In this document: one piece after another, positions 1 through 5,814 of the stretch | Numbering within the stretch: position 1 is the stretch's first letter | How the letters are laid out: every line of letters begins with the position of its first letter | Assembly (NCBI GenBank): GCA_903873355.1 | Contig: CAIQOG010000327.1 | Location: forward strand, 1 to 7,046 | Origin: an uncultured Bacteroidales bacterium | Lineage (GTDB): Bacteria; Bacteroidota; Bacteroidia; Bacteroidales; Paludibacteraceae | Direction of reading: 5' to 3' | Length of the DNA: 7,046 nt | Position numbers and translations under genes: made by a program | The notes under the pieces: model-generated | Told to the model about the DNA's origin: nothing | Database searches by the model: none | The model's input: only the letters and a program-made list of their open reading frames with translations

Positions 1-27
1 GTTGTTTAACATTAAAAATCTTTTCTT

Positions 28-35
28 TATCTTTG
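28..35 (+). promoter_or_regulatory. Candidate Bacteroidota -7 box for the restriction-modification gene
   Basis: TATCTTTG matches the Bacteroidota primary sigma factor -7 consensus TAnnTTTG exactly and lies 34 bp before the ATG at 70. A TTG at 2-4 could serve as a weak -33 element, 23 bp upstream. Transcription would start near 40-43 and leave a leader of about 27 nt. Nothing else is recognisable in bases 1-69, and there is no Shine-Dalgarno sequence, which is usual for this phylum. Confidence 0.55.
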
Positions 36-69
36 AGCTTCGAAAAAAAGCTAAACCAATCTGATTATT

Positions 70-3000
70 ATGTCTCTGTTTCAACCATCAGTAAGTTCCA
101 AATACCTTAAAACTCTTGATAAACAAGCGGTACTGGCTGCCTACACTAAATTTAAAGCTCATTTTCATAATCCTGCAATTCAGGAAAATATTCGTAACAG
201 CAAAGAAGAACAGTATCAGGGTGAGTTTCTGATTGACTTGTTTGTGAATGTGTTGGGTTATACCAAACATCCTTCGGCTGAATATAACCTGACCACCGAA
301 TACAAAAACGTGAAGGACAGCAAAAAAGCCGATGGAGCAATTCTATCCGCACAAACAATGGGGCATGCCCCATTGTCTTCTGCTCCTCTGTCTTCTACTC
401 CTCTGCCGAAGAAAATAGTAGCAGTTATCGAACTGAAAGGAACCAATACCACCGATTTAGGACATGTGGAAGCACAGGCTTTCGGGTATAAAAATAATCA
501 ACCGGAATGTGTGTATGTGATTACTTCCAACTTTGAGAAGCTGCGGTTTTATATCGACAATGCCATTGAATTTCTGGAATTTAATCTGTTCACACTCACC
601 GAAAAAGATTTTGAACTGCTTTATCTTTGTCTGGCTTACTCACAAATAGAAAAGGGAATACCGAAAAAGATTAAAGATGAATCGATAAGTCACGAGGATG
701 ATATTACCAAACAATTGTACCGCGATTATTCGCTGTTCAAACGGGAATTGCATGCCGATTTGGTGGCGAAAAACCCTGAATACGACACGCTGGTGCTATT
801 CCGAAAATCACAAAAACTTCTTTCCCGCTTTCTGTTTCTGTTTTTTGCCGAAGACCGTGAATTACTTCCGCCTAATTCCGTCCGACTGATTCTGAATCAG
901 TGGCAACAACTCCGTGAACTTGATGAATACAGTCCCCTTTACAGCCGTTTCAAAAAATACTTTGGCTATCTGAACACCGGCTACAAAGGCAAACAACATG
1001 ATGTGTTTGCGTATAATGGTGGATTGTTTAAGCCCGATGCCATACTGGATTCGGTGCAGATAGATGATGACTTGCTTTATCGGCACACGGCTAAGATATC
1101 CGACTACGATTTTGCCAGCGAAGTGGATGTAAACATTCTGGGGCATATTTTCGAAAACTCGCTGAATGAACTGGACGAGCTAAAAGCAGAAATAGCCGGA
1201 GAAACTATCGACAAATCGAAAACCAAACGCAAGAAAGATGGTGTTTTCTATACCCCGAAATACATTACCAAATACATTGTCGACAATACGGTAGGACGAC
1301 TGTGTGAAGAGAAGAAAGCCGAAATCGGCATAACAACGGGGCATGCCCCGTTGATGGAAAGTGGGCATGCCATCACAACAACAACAAGGGGGCATGCCCC
1401 CACAACAACAAGGGGGCATGCCCCCACAACAACAAGGGGGCATGCCCCCTTGCAAAAGAAAACAAAACAAGCGTTATCTGATAAACTTGCTCAGTACAGG
1501 GAATGGTTGTTGCAAATCAGTATTTGCGATCCGGCCTGCGGGTCAGGGGCTTTTCTGAATCAGGCACTGAATTTTCTGATTGACGAGCATCGCTATATTG
1601 ACGAACTGCAAGCCAAACTCTTTGGTGATGCGTTGGTGCTGAGCAATATTGAAAATACCATTCTGGAAAACAATCTCTTTGGTGTTGATCTGAACGAAGA
1701 AAGTGTGGAAATTGCCCGTCTGTCACTTTGGCTACGCACCGCGCAACCCAACCGCAAACTAAACGACCTGAGCCGAAACATTAAATGTGGCAATTCATTG
1801 ATTGACGACCCGGCTGTGGCAGGTGAGAAAGCGTTCGATTGGGAGCGTGAATTCCCGCAGGTGTTTGTACAAAAACAAAAAATTGCATGGCATATTACTA
1901 CTGCCACTCATAATTCGAGATATTCACAGCGGATGTTCGATAATTATGTAAAGTTAGGTGAACCGGTGTGGCTCTCAGAAGTAGAGGAGTTGATAGTAAG
2001 TAAAACTATTGCAGAAATAGCCGTAAAAGACAACCTAAATATTTTGGCATACAATATTTGTGGTGATCACATGCATCTGCTACTTGCATGTGAAAAAGAA
2101 GAAGTAGATAAAATCGTAGGTAAACTGAAGTCTATGTCTGCCCGGGCATGCAATATCGCTATGGGACGAACGATTCCGATTCCGACTCCTACTCCGGGAA
2201 CAACAAGGGGGCATGCCCACTTGTCCACAACCGATACGATAGAAACAAGTGGGCATGCCCACTTGCTGGAAAAGCATGCCCCCTTGTCGACAGAGACGGG
2301 ATCGGTACCCGCACACGGCGAAACGCAAACGCAACTATGGACGCAAAAATTCGGAAAAAAAGAAATAACAAGCGACGAACAGCTATATAATACCATCCAA
2401 TATATTGAAAATAATAGGGTGAAGCACGGGTTGCCCGAACTATCCTGCGATGGAGATGCTCAGAACAAGGGGGCAAGCCCCCTTGTCATCGCTCCGATAT
2501 CGGAGGCTACCGTATCCTCTATCCCCATTGTCTTTCCGCAAACCGTCTCTCCCCAGCATGCTTTCCGTCCCGAATATAAAGGTGGTTTTGATGTGGTGAT
2601 TGGAAATCCGCCGTATGGTGCAACATTTTCTGAAAACCATAAAAATTATTTCATCGGAAAATTCAAAATTTCACCAACGATTTTAGATACCTATTTACTT
2701 TTTATTCTCCACTCTATGTCGTTGATAGAGGAAAATGGATTTTTAGGTTTTATTATTCCATCAACCTGGCTATATATGACTCAGTTTTCTGATTTTAGAG
2801 TAAAATTGGTAAAAAATTATGAATTGTCGGAAATCAGACTTTTTAGAAATGCAATTTTTGAAGAAGCAACAGTTGAAACATGTATTGCGTTATTAAAAAA
2901 TAACAGCCCTTTAGCAGATAGTTTATATAACTATAAAGAAATTAATGGTTTAGAGATTTTGAATGATATTTCTGTAACCCAAAAATCAATATTAAATGAC

Positions 3001-3930
3001 ACAAATGTAAGTCTGTTGCTTAAGAATATTTCAATAGATAAACTTTATCAAAAGATTTCAGAAAACAATTCTCTTGATAAATTCACAAAAATAATTTGTG
3101 GTTTAACTCCATATAGATTAGGTAAGGGTAATCCAAAACAAACACAAGATATTGTTGAAAATCGCCTATTTGATTCAAACTTCAAAAAAGACGAGACGTA
3201 TAGGCAGTATTTAATGGGCAGGGATTTTAATAGATATATTTGGCAGATTGAACAAGAGCGATGGATTAGTTATGGAGATTGGTTAGCAGAGCCAAGATAT
3301 GCCGCACCATTTGATGTGCCACAAAAAATTATTTTAAGACAAACTTCTGATAGAATTATTGCACATCTTGATACAAATAAATATGTATCACTTAAGAATG
3401 TCCATAATTTAGAAATTGTGAATTCTGAAATTGACTATAAATTCTTATTGTCAGTATTAAACTCAAAATTATTAGATTGGTGGTATCAACAATTAATTCC
3501 AGAAAAAGGAAGAGTTTTTGCTGAAGTTAAAGTTATAAACCTAAAGAAGTTACCCATTAAAATTGCTCCCGACCAACAACCCTTTATCGCCAAAGCCAAC
3601 CAAATGCTTTCGTTGAACAAAGAGTTGCAGGAAGCCACAGCTAAATTTCAACGGAGTTTGGTTCGTGAGTTTTCATTAGAGAGTTTATCCTCAAAGCTTC
3701 AAAACTGGCATACGCTGAGTTATGCCGAATTTATCAAAGAGTTGGATAAGTTGAAAGTAAAACTCTCGCTGCATCAAAAGGCAGAATGGGAAAGCTATTT
3801 CCGGCAGGAAGCCGATAACGCCCGCACCATCAAAACACAGATTGACAGCACCGACCGGGAAATAGACCGCATGGTTTACGAGCTTTATGGATTGACAGAA
3901 GAGGAAATCGGGATAGTGGAAAATTCGTAA
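70..3930 (+). CDS. Type IIG (Eco57I-like) restriction-modification enzyme with an internal RAYT-like HUH domain and in-frame palindromes
   Basis: A single-chain enzyme expected to methylate adenine N6 at its recognition site and cut unmodified DNA. The N-terminal nuclease shows D88 and E121-x-K123 (within VIELKGT). A helical region leads to methylase motif X (GVFYTPKYI, 391-399), motif I (DPACGSGAFL, 487-496), an acidic motif II (GVDLNEES, 538-545), CGNSL (573-577) and catalytic NPPY (846-849). The C-terminal third resembles TaqI-like specificity domains and ends in a helical tail (MVYELYGLTEEEI). Three things are odd. Residues about 602-835 are extra: FPQVF runs into a RAYT-like domain and the methylase resumes at GGFDVVIGNPPYG. 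Palindrome-encoded GHAPL peptides occur at several sites. Base composition changes sharply after NPPY. Without the insert the protein is about 1050 residues, my estimate of normal size. A PglX-type methylase is less likely because the nuclease motif is present. Target sequence and activity are unknown. Confidence 0.9.
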   Translation: MSLFQPSVSSKYLKTLDKQAVLAAYTKFKAHFHNPAIQENIRNSKEEQYQGEFLIDLFVNVLGYTKHPSAEYNLTTEYKNVKDSKKADGAILSAQTMGHAPLSSAPLSSTPLPKKIVAVIELKGTNTTDLGHVEAQAFGYKNNQPECVYVITSNFEKLRFYIDNAIEFLEFNLFTLTEKDFELLYLCLAYSQIEKGIPKKIKDESISHEDDITKQLYRDYSLFKRELHADLVAKNPEYDTLVLFRKSQKLLSRFLFLFFAEDRELLPPNSVRLILNQWQQLRELDEYSPLYSRFKKYFGYLNTGYKGKQHDVFAYNGGLFKPDAILDSVQIDDDLLYRHTAKISDYDFASEVDVNILGHIFENSLNELDELKAEIAGETIDKSKTKRKKDGVFYTPKYITKYIVDNTVGRLCEEKKAEIGITTGHAPLMESGHAITTTTRGHAPTTTRGHAPTTTRGHAPLQKKTKQALSDKLAQYREWLLQISICDPACGSGAFLNQALNFLIDEHRYIDELQAKLFGDALVLSNIENTILENNLFGVDLNEESVEIARLSLWLRTAQPNRKLNDLSRNIKCGNSLIDDPAVAGEKAFDWEREFPQVFVQKQKIAWHITTATHNSRYSQRMFDNYVKLGEPVWLSEVEELIVSKTIAEIAVKDNLNILAYNICGDHMHLLLACEKEEVDKIVGKLKSMSARACNIAMGRTIPIPTPTPGTTRGHAHLSTTDTIETSGHAHLLEKHAPLSTETGSVPAHGETQTQLWTQKFGKKEITSDEQLYNTIQYIENNRVKHGLPELSCDGDAQNKGASPLVIAPISEATVSSIPIVFPQTVSPQHAFRPEYKGGFDVVIGNPPYGATFSENHKNYFIGKFKISPTILDTYLLFILHSMSLIEENGFLGFIIPSTWLYMTQFSDFRVKLVKNYELSEIRLFRNAIFEEATVETCIALLKNNSPLADSLYNYKEINGLEILNDISVTQKSILNDTNVSLLLKNISIDKLYQKISENNSLDKFTKIICGLTPYRLGKGNPKQTQDIVENRLFDSNFKKDETYRQYLMGRDFNRYIWQIEQERWISYGDWLAEPRYAAPFDVPQKIILRQTSDRIIAHLDTNKYVSLKNVHNLEIVNSEIDYKFLLSVLNSKLLDWWYQQLIPEKGRVFAEVKVINLKKLPIKIAPDQQPFIAKANQMLSLNKELQEATAKFQRSLVREFSLESLSSKLQNWHTLSYAEFIKELDKLKVKLSLHQKAEWESYFRQEADNARTIKTQIDSTDREIDRMVYELYGLTEEEIGIVENS
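355..376. repeat. Palindrome 1, perfect 22 bp, inside the nuclease domain
   Basis: The 20 bp core CAATGGGGCATGCCCCATTG at 356-375 is extended by A and T to a perfect 22 bp palindrome. It encodes T-M-G-H-A-P-L-S in the restriction enzyme and falls between the two catalytic segments D88 and E121-x-K123 of the nuclease fold, probably in a loop. Confidence 0.9.
376..405 (+). repeat. 15 bp tandem duplication directly after palindrome 1
   Basis: Two 15 bp units (376-390 and 391-405) differ at one base and encode SSAPL and SSTPL, continuing the pentapeptide rhythm of the preceding GHAPL. This lengthens the loop in the nuclease domain. It may derive from local slippage next to the palindrome. Confidence 0.75.
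1334..1353. repeat. Palindrome 2, perfect 20 bp
   Basis: CAACGGGGCATGCCCCGTTG is a perfect palindrome encoding T-G-H-A-P-L. Compared with palindrome 1, the variable arm position is C on the left and G on the right instead of T and A, so both arms changed together. It lies between methylase motifs X and I. Confidence 0.9.
1358..1377. repeat. Palindrome 3, degenerate
   Basis: The sequence is centred on GGCATGCC (1364-1371) but its arms no longer pair: the right arm reads ATCACA instead of a CCnTTG-like end. It encodes S-G-H-A-I-T, in the same reading phase as the intact copies. It looks like a decayed copy just upstream of the tandem array. Confidence 0.6.
1378..1449 (+). repeat. Three perfect 24 bp tandem repeats, each with a 14 bp palindrome (palindromes 4-6)
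   Basis: Units 1378-1401, 1402-1425 and 1426-1449 are identical and encode TTTRGHAP three times (residues 437-460). Each contains GGGGGCATGCCCCC (1388-1401, 1412-1425, 1436-1449). The unit length is a multiple of three, so changes in copy number would alter linker length without shifting the frame. The array lies between motif X and motif I of the methylase. It is too regular and too short-spaced for a CRISPR array. Confidence 0.92.
1433..1452. repeat. Palindrome 6, perfect 20 bp, last unit of the tandem array
   Basis: CAAGGGGGCATGCCCCCTTG is the only unit of the 24 bp array with complete CAA/TTG outer arms. The first two units end in ACA, the start of the next unit. This suggests that the array grew by duplication from this complete copy. 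Confidence 0.85.
2203..2224. repeat. Palindrome 7, 22 bp with one unpaired position
   Basis: The core CAAGGGGGCATGCCCACTTG (2204-2223) with outer A and T has a single G-A mismatch between arms. It encodes T-R-G-H-A-H-L-S. It looks intermediate between the G-C form (palindrome 6) and the T-A form (palindrome 8) at that position. It lies in the linker inside the RAYT-like domain. Confidence 0.85.
2246..2265. repeat. Palindrome 8, perfect 20 bp
   Basis: CAAGTGGGCATGCCCACTTG is a perfect palindrome encoding T-S-G-H-A-H-L. The G-to-T change in the left arm is matched by C-to-A in the right arm relative to palindrome 6. It lies 22 bp after palindrome 7, inside the RAYT-like domain. Confidence 0.9.
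2267..2287. repeat. Palindrome 9, half-site
   Basis: The right half GCATGCCCCCTTGT (2274-2287) is intact, while the left half reads TGGAAAA and does not pair. It encodes E-K-H-A-P-L-S in the same phase as the complete copies. It is either a decayed copy or a partial insertion beside palindrome 8. Confidence 0.7.
2465..2486. repeat. Palindrome 10, 22 bp with a central mismatch and a different reading phase
   Basis: The core CAAGGGGGCAAGCCCCCTTG (2466-2485), flanked by A and T, pairs along both full arms, but the central GCATGC is GCAAGC. It is read one base out of phase with the other copies and encodes K-G-A-S-P-L. The central change turns what would be a cysteine codon (TGC) into serine (AGC). 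It sits after the RAYT-like domain and before the NPPY motif. Confidence 0.85.
2620..3545 (+). other. A+T-rich segment of the restriction enzyme gene (late methylase plus specificity region)
   Basis: Counted in 60 bp samples, G+C is 27% at 2761-2820 and 23% at 3001-3060, against 48% at 1081-1140, 40% at 3661-3720 and 47% at 3841-3900. The shift starts just after the NPPY motif codons and ends near the codons for LKKLPI (about residue 1160). The segment covers the methylase part after motif IV and the TaqI-like specificity region. This is the pattern expected if a specificity cassette was exchanged between conserved anchors; the boundaries are approximate. Confidence 0.7.
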
Positions 3931-3957
3931 ACTTGGCAACAAAACCTTAACAAATAA

Positions 3958-5805
3958 ATGAAAGTAATCCTAAATTATCTTCCACCCGGTCGGATCGATC
4001 AGCCGTCCTCGTCGCTTTCAATACTTCAAAGTTTTTTGAATCACAACGGCATTCAGGCAAAGACAATTTACTGGAATATATTGATGCTTCCCACCACATT
4101 TTATTACGAAAATAGTCACGAAGTTTTTCGAAATATATTTCCGTTTCTGGCTGATATTGCCGACGAATTCAACGATCAGAAAGTCCGGAAAAGATTAGTT
4201 TCGTATCTTCAGACTTTAAAACCTTTTTTCAAAACAACGGATAATTTCTACAGCAACTCGCTGGATGAGATTCGTAAAAACACTCATCAGCTAATCCATA
4301 CTGAATTATTGAAAGACGGGAATGAAGCTGTACTCTATGGTATATCCGCCCGCTTTTATCAATGGATTCCGGGGCGAATTCTGGCAAAAGCAATTAAACA
4401 ACTGTACCCGACAGCTAAAATTGTGGTAGGCGGGTTGAGTAATCGTAATAGTGCGATTGCCATGTTGAAAAAGAATCCCGATTTTGATTATGCCATTTGG
4501 GGTGAGGGTGAATATCCGTTGCTCGACCTGTGTAATCATCTGGAAAATAATTCAGTACGGCTTGAAGAGATTCCCCGGTTTGTTTATCGGGTCGACGATG
4601 AGGTTATTGCCAACAAACCCATGAAATCAACCTATCTCGATTTCACAGATTATATTTTCCCCGACATAAGTGACTATTTCGAAACACTTGCCGCCAACAA
4701 AATTTCAAATGAAAGTGTACAAATACTGATTCATTCCGTTTGTGGTTGTCGTTGGAATAAATGTTCGTTTTGCAACTACTCAAACGACAAGGTATTTCGC
4801 GAACGTACAGCCGAAAATATCTTTGGGGAAATAAAAAGCTGTTCAGAAAAATACGGTATCAACAACTTTTATATGGCCGACAATGAGATGGTTGGCAAAA
4901 ATATTGACCGTTTTGAAAAATTGCTTGATTTGTTGATTGAATTTAATCAGGATACCTCCCGCGACTTCAGAATTTTTGGCGAAATGATTCCTTCTTCGGG
5001 GATAACTCCGGCTATTTTCAGTAAAATGTCAAGGGCAGGTTTTAAATTCCTGTTTATAGGCTACGAGGCGGTTACAGATTCGCTGTTGAAAAAGATGAAG
5101 AAAGAGAATTCTTTTTCCGAAAACATCTACTTTGTAAAACAAGCTTTAAAGAACAATATCAAACCACAGGTAAATATCATTCAGGAAATTCCCGACGAAA
5201 CCGACGATGACATTCTGGAAAGCATTAATAACCTGCACTTTATGAGGTTCTTTTTTCATGATGGTGAAATAAGCTTTGCCCATGAATTTATGATATTGAA
5301 CTTATATAAAAGTACCGAATATTTCAGAAAAATGCCCGACGATGAAAAAGAGAATTACTGCATAAATCCTTTCAATGATTTTATTCCGCAGGCATTTATA
5401 TCTAAGCATGAAGGCTGGGATTTCTTTAGTTATCGAAGGAATTATTTAAAAAACCACTCGCTTTGGCTCGATTTTATGAATATTGAGCAGTTTTACCGAA
5501 GAAACAAATTCAGGTATATAGTAACTAACGATGACTCAGGATTAACTTTTACGGAATATTTCAATAATGATAAAATCAGGAATATCAGACTCAATAACCC
5601 TGTGTATTATGATATTTTAGTTGAGACGGAAAACAAAATTGAATCTTTTGATTGGTTATTCCACAAATTGCTGCTAAAGTATCCTGATTTGACTGAAAGT
5701 GAATTAACGGAATATTTGAAGGAGTTCAGATCAAACTACATCATCTATTGCAATGATGATTTTTCTTCCATCATATCGGTGATTAGCTTGGATAAGAATA
5801 CGTAG
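3958..5805 (+). CDS. Radical SAM protein with B12-binding-type N-terminal domain, similar to RiPP-maturation enzymes
   Basis: A 615-residue cytoplasmic enzyme. Residues 1 to about 220 look like the B12-binding-type domain of cobalamin-dependent radical SAM proteins, with IVVGGLS (155-161) and IWGEGEYPLLDL (180-191). No DxHxxG cobalamin motif was seen, which is common in this class. The cluster segment is CGCRWNKCSFCNY (262-274). The usual CxxxCxxC spacing is not met: C264-x4-C269-x2-C272, or C262-x6-C269-x2-C272. IGYEAVTDSLLKKMKK (367-382) is a typical core segment. The C-terminal extension (about 560-612) resembles the small end domain of radical SAM enzymes that modify ribosomal peptides, and the PSSSL start also fits that group. 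No precursor peptide gene is visible in the window. It follows the restriction gene by 27 bp with no promoter or terminator between, so co-transcription is likely. Substrate is unknown. Confidence 0.88.
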   Translation: MKVILNYLPPGRIDQPSSSLSILQSFLNHNGIQAKTIYWNILMLPTTFYYENSHEVFRNIFPFLADIADEFNDQKVRKRLVSYLQTLKPFFKTTDNFYSNSLDEIRKNTHQLIHTELLKDGNEAVLYGISARFYQWIPGRILAKAIKQLYPTAKIVVGGLSNRNSAIAMLKKNPDFDYAIWGEGEYPLLDLCNHLENNSVRLEEIPRFVYRVDDEVIANKPMKSTYLDFTDYIFPDISDYFETLAANKISNESVQILIHSVCGCRWNKCSFCNYSNDKVFRERTAENIFGEIKSCSEKYGINNFYMADNEMVGKNIDRFEKLLDLLIEFNQDTSRDFRIFGEMIPSSGITPAIFSKMSRAGFKFLFIGYEAVTDSLLKKMKKENSFSENIYFVKQALKNNIKPQVNIIQEIPDETDDDILESINNLHFMRFFFHDGEISFAHEFMILNLYKSTEYFRKMPDDEKENYCINPFNDFIPQAFISKHEGWDFFSYRRNYLKNHSLWLDFMNIEQFYRRNKFRYIVTNDDSGLTFTEYFNNDKIRNIRLNNPVYYDILVETENKIESFDWLFHKLLLKYPDLTESELTEYLKEFRSNYIIYCNDDFSSIISVISLDKNT

Positions 5806-5814
5806 AGGATTTGT

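Larger units (their letters stand above)
1879..2442 (+). mobile_element. RAYT-like (REP-associated Y1/HUH transposase) domain embedded in the restriction enzyme
   Basis: Residues about 604-791 resemble REP-associated tyrosine transposases, HUH-type enzymes that nick single-stranded DNA at hairpins. Visible hallmarks are WHITTATHNSRYSQRM at the start, the metal-binding motif H667-M668-H669 followed by LLLACE, a helix KIVGKLKSMSARACNI, then W757-T-Q-K-F-G and YIENNRVKHGL. Y778 in the last segment is the likely nucleophile by comparison with the YIxxNP motif of RAYTs, with Y773 as an alternative. A palindrome-rich linker (about residues 698-754) splits the domain between the SARACNI helix and W757. 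There is no start or stop codon of its own; it reads through in frame from the methylase. The recognisable family residues suggest it may still fold, but activity is unproven. I see no inverted ends or target duplication. Confidence 0.78.

Noticed and set aside
36..52. Small hairpin AGCTT-(7)-AAGCT in the leader of the restriction gene
   Set aside because: Only five pairs with an A-rich loop; too weak to call a regulatory structure or terminator.
750..755. GCATGC within the codons for ELHADL
   Set aside because: No flanking arms, and the peptide looks like a normal part of the enzyme's helical region, so it is not counted as a palindrome copy.
1334..1452. Possible CRISPR array
   Set aside because: The repeats are palindromes in direct tandem with 24 bp periodicity and no unique spacers, and they are translated in frame.
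2140..2152. CCCGGGCATGC near the end of the RAYT-like helix (SARACNI)
   Set aside because: The arms do not pair beyond the hexamer and the residues fit the family helix; more likely native coding sequence.
1879..2442. RAYT-like region as a separate gene inserted in the restriction gene
   Set aside because: There is no stop or frameshift on either side, and the downstream methylase would lack a start; a single continuous product is the simpler reading.
2080..2476. Long open frames on both strands across the palindrome-rich region
   Set aside because: They arise because the palindrome has no stop codon in any frame; their peptides are runs of GMPP or GACPL-like sequence with no family resemblance.
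2492..2505. 14 bp palindrome CTCCGATATCGGAG
   Set aside because: Unrelated to the GGGGCATGCCCC family in sequence and present once; probably chance within coding sequence.
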